NCBI GenBank assembly: GCA_038065515.1
Contig: JBBTQV010000018.1
Span: 1 to 7,460 of the forward strand
Reading direction: 5' to 3'
Origin: JAGOPO01 sp038065515
GTDB lineage: Bacteria; Patescibacteriota; Minisyncoccia; 2-02-FULL-40-12; GWA2-44-9
DNA length: 7,460 nucleotides
Shown: positions 1-6,035 of the stretch, piece by piece
How the letters are laid out: the number at the start of each line of letters is the position of its first letter
How positions within the stretch are numbered: position 1 is the first letter of the stretch
Translations under genes and position numbers: made by a program
The notes under the pieces: generated by a model
Told to the model about the DNA's origin: nothing
What the model saw: the letters and a program-made list of their open reading frames with translations, nothing else
Databases searched by the model: none

Positions 1-731
1 AGTTCAGTGAGCCATTTGATAAATTTACCGCGATCAAGCGGCCGTTCTTCGCGTATTGAAATGGCGCTGATGTCGCTGTCGTGCGCGTGGTCGTGCTCTT
101 CTTCCAGGATGTGCTCTTTGCCCACGAGGTCAAAACCCCCAACATTGAGAATGCTGTCGAGCGGTATCTGCCCGCGTGAACCGCGCACGATGGGTGCGGT
201 CGGGTTCAGTCCGTGGAGCCACTCTTCAAGATTGTGAATCTGCGGTTCCTCCGCAAGGTCGACTTTGTTGATGAGAATAAGATCGGCGACCGCAATCTGC
301 TCTTTGACTTCACGAAACTGAATCATCTGACTCGTCCCATGAAATGCATCGACCACGGTAACAACACCATCCAAACGGTAAAAAGTTTTCAATGGGGAAT
401 CCGCAAGAAAGAAGCGGCACAGCGATGCGGGCTTCGCCAGTCCCGTCGTCTCAATGATGACATGGTCGATTGGCTCGCCTTTTTTGGAGCGGGCCACGAG
501 CGACAACAGCACCTCCATCGTATCATTGCGTCCGCTGCAACATACGCATCCGTTGGTGAGCTCCACGATATCACCGTCGGAGCGCGCGATAAAGCGGTCG
601 TCCAGACCGATGTCTCCGAGCTCATTGACCACAACGGCAATACGCTTGCCGTGGTCGCCGGTGAGGATGTGATTCAGAAGCGTTGTCTTCCCTGCTCCGA
701 GGAACCCCGTGAGAATTGTGACAGGTGTCAT
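1..731 (-). CDS. CobW/COG0523-family GTPase (putative metallochaperone), 3' end cut off by window
   Basis: The first 243 residues of a G3E-family P-loop GTPase are present; the C-terminus lies beyond the left edge. Visible motifs are the Walker A loop GFLGAGKT (residues 9-16), NELGDIGLD (36-44), the metal-binding CxCC motif GCVCC (C62, C64, C65), the switch/Walker B segment IIETTG (92-97) and the guanine-specificity motif NKVD (155-158). A short His/acid-rich stretch, EEHDHAHD (211-218), lies just before what looks like the start of the CobW C-terminal domain. In this family GTP hydrolysis drives delivery of zinc, cobalt or another metal to client proteins in the cytoplasm. The CxCC and His-rich linker fit zinc handling, but the client and metal cannot be read from sequence. 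ATG at 731 is the only plausible start: the next Met (72) is beyond Walker A, and upstream in frame there is no ATG, GTG or TTG before a stop. No Shine-Dalgarno precedes it. A hairpin separates it from the upstream gene. Confidence 0.93.
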   Translation of the reverse strand, partial: MTPVTILTGFLGAGKTTLLNHILTGDHGKRIAVVVNELGDIGLDDRFIARSDGDIVELTNGCVCCSGRNDTMEVLLSLVARSKKGEPIDHVIIETTGLAKPASLCRFFLADSPLKTFYRLDGVVTVVDAFHGTSQMIQFREVKEQIAVADLILINKVDLAEEPQIHNLEEWLHGLNPTAPIVRGSRGQIPLDSILNVGGFDLVGKEHILEEEHDHAHDSDISAISIREERPLDRGKFIKWLTE

Positions 732-737
732 TGATGT

Positions 738-746
738 AGTATAGCA
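738..746 (-). promoter_or_regulatory. Extended -10 promoter element for the CobW-family gene
   Basis: On the minus strand the bases read TGC-TATACT, an extended -10 element (TGn plus a five-of-six match to TATAAT). It ends only six bases before the ATG at 731, so transcription would begin at or within a base or two of the start codon. A TTGACT at 766-771 resembles a -35 box, but its spacing of 22 bases is too long for normal sigma-70 contact. An extended -10 can work without a good -35. The role is inferred from sequence alone. Confidence 0.45.
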
Positions 747-769
747 ACATCGCGCGCTTCGGGGCAGTC

Positions 770-795
770 AAACCCCGCCGTGTGACGGGCGGGGT
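770..795 (-). terminator. Probable intrinsic terminator after the GWxTD-like gene
   Basis: A perfect 8-bp stem (ACCCCGCC pairing with GGCGGGGT, 772-779 and 788-795) with an 8-base loop lies 13 bases past the stop codon of the upstream gene. On the minus strand only three T residues follow, so termination may be partial. The strong GC stem and its location make a terminator the likeliest role. Confidence 0.55.
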
Positions 796-808
796 CAAGG
801 TGAACGGT

Positions 809-2059
809 CTAGGGCCGAGTGATAGTCTCGACCCAGGAGGCATACTTGTTGCTGACCGCATTGCGCAAGTAGATGCTTGCCCGGTACCGGCCGGTGGGCA
901 GTGTTTGAAGATCTTCGGCTTTCAGGAATACGACACCCATCAGGATTTCGCCGTGATCGGTGATGTTCTCCTTGGTGTTCGTGAAGGAGATTTCCCCTCC
1001 GAATGAGGTTCGAACGCTATTGTTGTCGAGATTCTCAAGCACCACACGAACCCGCAAGACGCTTTTGGCCTGTGTTCCGGTAACCTGCCAGTCGATGTCG
1101 GAACGCCGCACCTGAAGTACGAATTCGGAGCCGAGCAAACACCGAATGGGAATGCCCGAGTTGCATTGCGCACATGCCGACATCAGATATTCGACGCCTG
1201 CCACAGCCGCGTGCTCCGGTGACTCACCGCTGATGCGGAATGCGAGCCGATGGGCCACCTCGGACGCCGGGAGCGGCGGCCCAAGCGCCTGGGCTTGGGT
1301 TAAAAAGGTGTCACGCGAGACATTTTGCAGCGCCCAGATAAAAGCACCGCTCGGCGCGTTGCCCGTCCGGGGAATCGTGGTGACCAGCTGACGGTATGCC
1401 GCATCGACTTCCCGCGGACACTGCCCGCCGCCGAAGAATGAAGAATAGTCCTGCCGTTTGCTCCGCAGAATCTCATTCACGGCGCCACACAGATTCGACC
1501 GGTACAACTCTGTGGGAAATAGTTTGAGCGATCCGGAACCGGATGGTTGGTAGAACAGGAACGCGTACGCGGTGCCCCCGTCTTCGGAGTCCGCGTATGT
1601 CCAGAGCATCAAGTCAACGAACAACCGCTCTCCGCTGATAACCGACAGATCCGATGGCGCACCGTAGAGCATGTAGGCTTTCGCCATGTCTCCACGGAAA
1701 CCGCCGTTGATACCGAAGCCAAGCCCCGGTATGCTCGCGAACCGGTCGTTGGCGATTTCATCCAGCCGCTCGTCAATCCGATCCTTGCACTCATTCTCCG
1801 GCGTGTTGGGATCGGTATCCCGCCTCACCCAGAAGTCGGTGATGAATTGCTGACGCTCCATGTCAGTCTGGAGCTTCTTGAACGCTTTGCGCTCCTTATC
1901 GTTGATGAACACTCCGTACCGCTGAAGAAACCCTTCAGGAGTGTCGGCCGGAATGGCAACACCCGTTTCCGAATTTTTCTTTTTCTTCTCACCGCCGCTC
2001 ACCGCAACCGGTACCAGAAATGCCGCGCACAGAAGGACCGCCAGCCACTTACTTCCCAT
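809..2059 (-). CDS. Secreted GWxTD-domain-like protein
   Basis: A 416-residue exported protein. A signal peptide occupies about residues 1-22 (hydrophobic core LAVLLCAAFLVPVAV), followed by a lysine patch. Residues 47-140 match the layout of the GWxTD domain: YGVFINDKERKAF, then MERQQFITDFWVRRDTDPNT (67-86) and PENE (87-90), then GFRGDMAKAYMLYGAPSDL (120-138). The FW..RD.dPnT.eNE signature and the YGAP element are clear, but the GW.TDRG core that names the family is replaced by GGFRGD. The rest (about 150-416) has no motif I recognise; it includes a cysteine cluster (C296, C299, C307) and an apparently beta-rich C-terminus. The molecular function of GWxTD proteins is not established. The ATG at 2059 was chosen over one 84 bases upstream (2143) because it gives a clean signal peptide and has a GGAG seven bases upstream. 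The first 11 bases overlap the end of the preceding gene, so coupled translation is likely. Confidence 0.85.
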   Translation of the reverse strand: MGSKWLAVLLCAAFLVPVAVSGGEKKKKNSETGVAIPADTPEGFLQRYGVFINDKERKAFKKLQTDMERQQFITDFWVRRDTDPNTPENECKDRIDERLDEIANDRFASIPGLGFGINGGFRGDMAKAYMLYGAPSDLSVISGERLFVDLMLWTYADSEDGGTAYAFLFYQPSGSGSLKLFPTELYRSNLCGAVNEILRSKRQDYSSFFGGGQCPREVDAAYRQLVTTIPRTGNAPSGAFIWALQNVSRDTFLTQAQALGPPLPASEVAHRLAFRISGESPEHAAVAGVEYLMSACAQCNSGIPIRCLLGSEFVLQVRRSDIDWQVTGTQAKSVLRVRVVLENLDNNSVRTSFGGEISFTNTKENITDHGEILMGVVFLKAEDLQTLPTGRYRASIYLRNAVSNKYASWVETITRP

Positions 2060-2669
2060 TGCCCTTCTCCTTGTTTTTTCCTTTGGGGAATACGAGATAT
2101 TCCTGGTCAATCCGGACAGCGCGCGTCGCGTCGCCGAGCGCAAACTGGAGGCCGACCGGTACCCTCTGTTCGGTATCCGGTATGAATGGTTCCGAGAATG
2201 GCCTGATGACCATCTCTTGTCCGTCCGAGAACATCCAAGAACCGGTCTGATCCAACAACCATGACTGAACCGGCCCGGCCAATATCATCTGGCCGCTTCG
2301 GGAATCCTCGGCCGTTTTCCAGCATACGACAGCGAACACATCGGTTGCCTTTTGTACCAAACCGAGCGCTTCCCGTTCCTTCTTTTGCCGGTAATTGAAC
2401 ACCGAAACAACGCTTTCCGAGTCCCGGACTGCGCCAACATTGATTTCCTTGGCACACCCGGACACCAATGCGATTTGTTGTCGGTACACTCGAACAAACT
2501 CATGGGAATCTTGGGGATTTCGGTACTCGGTCACCAGTCCGACAAATGCGGTCTGGCAGTCGTTTACCCTGAATTCCAGCTGTTTCTGCAGAACCACCTG
2601 CCATCCTGTAGGATCCGGCGGCTGCGCAACGGCTTGGGATGCGGACAACAACAGCGCAACGAGCAACAT
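2049..2669 (-). CDS. Small secreted protein of unknown function
   Basis: A 206-residue protein with a short signal peptide (MLLVALLLSASQAVA, predicted cleavage after Ala15). The mature part has three cysteines (C38, C72, C116) and a Lys-rich tail (PKGKNKEKGNGK). I do not recognise the family. The signal peptide has no Lys or Arg before its hydrophobic core, which is unusual. No longer start is available, because an in-frame TGA lies five codons upstream. GGGAGG ends four bases before the ATG. The stop codon lies inside the next gene, which begins 11 bases before this one ends, so the two are almost certainly one transcription unit and may act in the same compartment. Transcription probably starts from the TTGACA/TATACA pair just upstream, directly after the terminator of the preceding large gene. 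The coding call is secure; the function is unknown. Confidence 0.85.
   Translation of the reverse strand: MLLVALLLSASQAVAQPPDPTGWQVVLQKQLEFRVNDCQTAFVGLVTEYRNPQDSHEFVRVYRQQIALVSGCAKEINVGAVRDSESVVSVFNYRQKKEREALGLVQKATDVFAVVCWKTAEDSRSGQMILAGPVQSWLLDQTGSWMFSDGQEMVIRPFSEPFIPDTEQRVPVGLQFALGDATRAVRIDQEYLVFPKGKNKEKGNGK
2067..2070 (-). promoter_or_regulatory. Ribosome binding site deciding the start of the GWxTD-like gene
   Basis: GGAG on the minus strand lies seven bases before the ATG at 2059, inside the last codons of the preceding gene. The longer reading frame beginning at 2143 would add 28 mostly polar, basic residues in front of the signal peptide. This site therefore supports the shorter product. 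Confidence 0.7.
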
Positions 2670-2705
2670 AGTGCCTCCCTTTCAAAGAGCGAAACTGACC
2701 GCAAC

Positions 2706-2731
2706 TGTATACCCCCCTGCAAGGTTGTCAA
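2706..2731 (-). promoter_or_regulatory. Candidate promoter of the secreted-protein pair
   Basis: On the minus strand a consensus -35 TTGACA (2726-2731) is followed by TATACA (2706-2711), about 37 bases before the start codon at 2669. The spacer is only 14 bases and contains six consecutive G residues, so the promoter is probably weak or needs an activator. The -35 lies in the T-rich tail of the preceding terminator. Confidence 0.5.
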
Positions 2732-2732
2732 A

Positions 2733-2770
2733 TAAAAAAACCACCACGATAACCGGAGTTACCGTGGTGG
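2733..2770 (-). terminator. Strong intrinsic terminator after the peptidase-propeller-barrel gene
   Basis: On the minus strand CCACCACG-G-TAAC, loop TCCG, GTTA-T-CGTGGTGG forms a 13-bp stem (one G-U pair) closed by a C(UCCG)G tetraloop of the very stable UNCG class. Seven T residues follow at once (2734-2740). The stem begins seven bases after the TGA stop of the upstream gene. This is a textbook rho-independent terminator. Confidence 0.95.
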
Positions 2771-2777
2771 CATGCTT

Positions 2778-5700
2778 TCAGAAGTTGAACCCGACGCGGA
2801 AGTTGAATGTCCACCGTTCGGGGTTGAACTTGGTCCGCGCCCATTCGAAGTTGAGCGGCAAAAGGAAGTGGGTCTGGAGACCGAATCCGTATGACCATTC
2901 CCGGTGCGCGGGAAACCGGTCATCGCTGAAGCGCACAACGGCGTAGTCGCCGAATGCAACCGCCCGCACATGAAGCGGCATGGAGCCGAACAGCACCACG
3001 GCCGCCACCGGGAGCCGCAGTTCTGCGCTCCCATACCCCACCTGATTGCCCGCAACGCTGAAGTACGGGTAGTTGCGCAGGGAATCGGAACCGCCCAACA
3101 GCATGAAGTCTCCGTTGGGCCGCGAGCTGGCAAGACCTGCCACACGAACCGCGAACAGACTGCTACCGGTGAGTGAAATGTACTTCCGGGCATCCAGTTG
3201 AGCCGACAGGTACGAAGCCGACTTCGCGTCCAGTGGCGGCCCGTACTCGACATGCGCATACAGCGCGTTGCCGTGCATCGGTCCGAAGGTACGATTCGAG
3301 GACAGTACCGTATCGTGCACGAATGCCGCCGTCAGTCCCAGGTTGGTCTGTCCGCTGGAGTGCTGGAAGAAGTCGTAGTACTGGAGGTCGCTCGGCGCGA
3401 TGGTGTCGGTCGGAGTGTCCGGCGTCAGCTGATACGACAACAGGTAGGTCCGTCTGCGCGGCCGGATACCCAGCTCGATCCGATCCCACTTGGAGAAAGG
3501 ATACTGTGCGTACGCCATCAGGGAACTCTCACGCATCCAGGTGCCGTTCAGCGTGAACTGATTGATGTTGCCGTCCGGTGATGGGTAGCGGGGCTGATGG
3601 CCATCGATGCTGTACAGGAAGTAGTACATCGGAAACTGGGTATGCGATGCACCGAGCGCGAATCCCCAGCGACGAGACCGGTCTATGTAGGTGTAGTCGT
3701 AGTAACGGGCATCGCCGTTCTTGGTGAGCAACAGGGAATGCGTTCGGTTCGCGAGGATGTCCTGCAAGGTGATGTTGGTAGACCCGAACATCCCCCAGTA
3801 GGTATTCGCCCCCAGATACACATCGCTTCCGTCCAGCCGCCAACGAGCCGGCGGTTTCTGGGGATTTTCCAGTTGACGCATGTCGAGTTGTTCCCGCACC
3901 GCATCCGAGGAACGGAATGCCAGCCGCATGTCCTGGCCGGGATCCGTGACGGTTTCGGTTCTCAACGGCTCTTTCAGTCGCGCGTCGAACAGTTCGTAGT
4001 TCGGGTAGATGTAGTTGAGAAACTGATCGTCTTCCAGGTATGCGCTGTACAGGATGCGGTCATTCTCACCCGGCATGAACGATGGCACGAACACGCCGCC
4101 GAAGAACTCGGTCCACTGTTTCGTTGTCTGCGCCGCGATGTCCAACGAATACAGATTCCAGATGCCGTCTTTCTCGTCCGAGGTGTACGCCAGAAGCGTG
4201 CCGTCCGATGACCAGCTCGGCGAGTTGTCGTTCCAGCGGCCGTAGGTCAGCTGGTGCTTGACCCCCGTGGTCAGATCGAGCAGAAACAACTTTTGGAAGT
4301 CTCCGACGAACGCCACGAACGCCAGCTTGGTGCCGTCCGGCGACACTGCCGGAGCGGTGTTGAAGATTCCGCCGCCCGTGATGTTCTTCAGCTCGCCGGT
4401 TTCCAGCTTGAGCGCGTAGATGTCGCGGTCAATGTTGTGCGCCGCCGAGAAGTACACGGTACCGCCATCGGGACTGAACGCCGGTGAAATCGCCTGGTCC
4501 AACGGAAGTTCGATTTCCCGCAGGAATTTTCCGGTAGCGGCATCCATGATGAAGAGAGCGTGGTCGCGGTTTTTCCGGGCAAAAAATGCGATGTTGCCAC
4601 GCGCCTTCGGCTTCTTGTCGCCGTTCTTGTCTTCCTTCGTAACCGCAGGAGGCCTGGCTTCCTGCCACCAATCCAAATCGGAGCCGTTAAACGGCCAGAC
4701 ATTCAGCTCCTGCCCGATGAGATACTCGTAGTGCTTCGGCGGCAGAAACGAAGTGAGAATCTTCAACTCCGGTTTTTCGTAGGGAATTTTGGCAGCCAGC
4801 ACGGTTTTCTTGCGTTTTGCCAAAGGCACATATGGCGCGTCCTGCCGTGGCAAGGCTTGTGCCGTTGCCAGGACAATACCGTACCGCTGGTGATAAGTCA
4901 GCATCGCCATGAACTTTCCATCCGGCGACACCTTCGGCGATGTCAGCGGGAACGCCCATGGCTTGGCGAGTACCTGGCGGCCAGCAAAGCTTGTCGTCTC
5001 ATCGTAGGGTTTTGGCCGTTTGAGCGAATCCCCGACATACCGGGAGGCCCAGTAATCACGGATGGCGCGGTCGAGCTTTTCCGGAGTGGAAAGCTTGCCC
5101 TCGGACAGATCGGATACCAAATCCATGAACTTACCCTTGCGGGTCTTGAACACACACTTGATAAGGTCGAGTGTGTGTTGGCGTCCGTAGACGGCTTCGA
5201 GATACTCGAAGTCCATCGCGCCCATGGAGTAGGGGTTCGCCTCGCCATCCTGCAGCATCTTCGTCGTCGGAAGGCCGAACATCGGATTCTTCGGATTAGC
5301 CGCAGCCACGCGCTGGTGTATCCTCCTGATGTCGTCGCGCGAATACGGCGCGTAGAGATTTGCCATGTAGTCGGCACTTGCCTCATACAGCCAGTGATCG
5401 ATCGGGTCGGCCCCCAAGAAACGCAGAAAGCTCCAGCTGACCATGTCAAACTGGAAGATGTGCATCAGCTCGTGGGTAAAGATGGTTTTGTTCAGTACGG
5501 GCAGGAAATCCGGTTTCACCACCAGTATCAGATCGGATCCCGATGTCAGCTGAAGACCGCGGGGCATTGCATACGCCCCGACACCTTCGGGCATAAATCC
5601 GTCACCGCCCAGACAGAGCGCCTCGAATGTGCTGTGGGTGCGCGACACTACCACGATAGGCCGTTTTTTCAGGTCGTGCCCCTTCATCGCGATGCTCAAG

Positions 5701-5924
5701 AACTCATATGAGCCCTCCGCGTGCGCGACTAGGTTGGCGAAATGCTCCTGCACCCGGGTCTCTTCGAGCTCAAGCGCAACATAGTAATCGAAGTTGGCAG
5801 ACCGGTAGAAGTTCCAGACTGTCTTTTCCCACATCACCTGATTCTTGCCGAACTCCTGTGCATGAGCCGAAAGCGGCACCATTGCCAGCGTCAGAGCCAG
5901 CAAAAACCACACCAATTTCCTCAT
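2778..5924 (-). CDS. Exported zinc-peptidase-like / TolB-like beta-propeller / BamA-like outer-membrane barrel fusion
   Basis: A 1048-residue envelope protein. Residues 1-22 are a signal peptide ending AHA-Q. Residues ~30-310 resemble a gluzincin metallopeptidase domain (peptidase-MA type): HELMH at 151-155 supplies two zinc-ligand histidines and the catalytic Glu, and WLYEASADY (178-186) supplies the likely third ligand, E181. Residues ~325-640 hold WD40-like (PD40/TolB) propeller blades with the SPDG signature: KVSPDGK (331), AFSPDGG (482), AVSPDGT (526), SWSSDGT (570), and a degenerate blade near 613. A charged, Lys/Asp-rich loop lies at 427-443. Residues ~700-1048 look like an Omp85/BamA barrel: aromatic beta-strand texture, LLGGSDSLRNYP (942-953) at the position of the conserved VRGY loop, and a C-terminal Phe typical of barrel proteins. 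No POTRA domains are seen. GAGG lies six bases before the ATG. The product is probably anchored in the outer membrane with its soluble domains in the periplasm. Substrate and role are unknown; a protease activity is inferred from motifs only. Confidence 0.92.
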   Translation of the reverse strand: MRKLVWFLLALTLAMVPLSAHAQEFGKNQVMWEKTVWNFYRSANFDYYVALELEETRVQEHFANLVAHAEGSYEFLSIAMKGHDLKKRPIVVVSRTHSTFEALCLGGDGFMPEGVGAYAMPRGLQLTSGSDLILVVKPDFLPVLNKTIFTHELMHIFQFDMVSWSFLRFLGADPIDHWLYEASADYMANLYAPYSRDDIRRIHQRVAAANPKNPMFGLPTTKMLQDGEANPYSMGAMDFEYLEAVYGRQHTLDLIKCVFKTRKGKFMDLVSDLSEGKLSTPEKLDRAIRDYWASRYVGDSLKRPKPYDETTSFAGRQVLAKPWAFPLTSPKVSPDGKFMAMLTYHQRYGIVLATAQALPRQDAPYVPLAKRKKTVLAAKIPYEKPELKILTSFLPPKHYEYLIGQELNVWPFNGSDLDWWQEARPPAVTKEDKNGDKKPKARGNIAFFARKNRDHALFIMDAATGKFLREIELPLDQAISPAFSPDGGTVYFSAAHNIDRDIYALKLETGELKNITGGGIFNTAPAVSPDGTKLAFVAFVGDFQKLFLLDLTTGVKHQLTYGRWNDNSPSWSSDGTLLAYTSDEKDGIWNLYSLDIAAQTTKQWTEFFGGVFVPSFMPGENDRILYSAYLEDDQFLNYIYPNYELFDARLKEPLRTETVTDPGQDMRLAFRSSDAVREQLDMRQLENPQKPPARWRLDGSDVYLGANTYWGMFGSTNITLQDILANRTHSLLLTKNGDARYYDYTYIDRSRRWGFALGASHTQFPMYYFLYSIDGHQPRYPSPDGNINQFTLNGTWMRESSLMAYAQYPFSKWDRIELGIRPRRRTYLLSYQLTPDTPTDTIAPSDLQYYDFFQHSSGQTNLGLTAAFVHDTVLSSNRTFGPMHGNALYAHVEYGPPLDAKSASYLSAQLDARKYISLTGSSLFAVRVAGLASSRPNGDFMLLGGSDSLRNYPYFSVAGNQVGYGSAELRLPVAAVVLFGSMPLHVRAVAFGDYAVVRFSDDRFPAHREWSYGFGLQTHFLLPLNFEWARTKFNPERWTFNFRVGFNF

Positions 5925-5965
5925 GATTTACCTCTTTTCTGTTGACAAAGGACTGTTAACTTGGC

Positions 5966-5981
5966 GGGAGCGTACGCTCCC
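5966..5981. repeat. 16-base perfect palindrome, possible operator
   Basis: GGGAGCGTACGCTCCC reads the same on both strands. It sits between the helicase stop and the next start, and it overlaps the presumed -10 of the downstream gene. It could be an operator for a dimeric regulator, a short hairpin (6-bp stem, GTAC loop) ending the helicase transcript, or a copy of a dispersed palindromic repeat. No T-tract follows on either strand, which argues against a standard terminator. Confidence 0.6.
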
Positions 5982-5996
5982 TACTGGGGATGTCAA
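5969..5996 (-). promoter_or_regulatory. Candidate promoter of the peptidase-propeller-barrel gene
   Basis: On the minus strand a perfect -35 TTGACA (5991-5996) is followed after 16 bases by TACGCT (5969-5974), which keeps the key T, A and final T of a -10 box but is otherwise weak. It lies 45 bases before the start codon. The -10 is embedded in the 16-base palindrome, so a protein bound there would block it. Inferred from sequence. Confidence 0.4.
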
Positions 5997-6035
5997 TGCC
6001 AAGCACACCAGAGTGAGTAGCAAGCAGAAACCGTC

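Noticed and set aside
213..734. A 173-codon plus-strand open frame opposite the CobW-family gene
   Set aside because: The minus strand shows Walker A, CxCC and NKxD motifs in order; the plus frame shows none.
738..771. TTGACT (766-771) as a true -35 partner of TATACT (738-743)
   Set aside because: The 22-base spacer is too long for sigma-70; only the extended -10 is kept.
2060..2143. An upstream start for the GWxTD-like gene at 2143
   Set aside because: It would bury the signal peptide behind 28 polar, basic residues and overlap the preceding gene by about 95 bases; the ATG at 2059 has a well-placed GGAG.
1547..2185. A 212-codon plus-strand open frame opposite the GWxTD-like gene
   Set aside because: It is antisense to two supported genes, has no ribosome binding site that I can see, and no family resemblance.
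4560..5711. A 383-codon plus-strand open frame opposite the large surface-protein gene
   Set aside because: It lies wholly antisense to a gene with clear domains. Its translation is rich in Arg, His and Gln with no recognisable motif or signal, as expected for a shadow frame in GC-rich coding DNA.
5966..5981. The palindrome as a standard intrinsic terminator of the helicase gene
   Set aside because: No T-tract follows on either strand, and at most a 6-bp stem could form.
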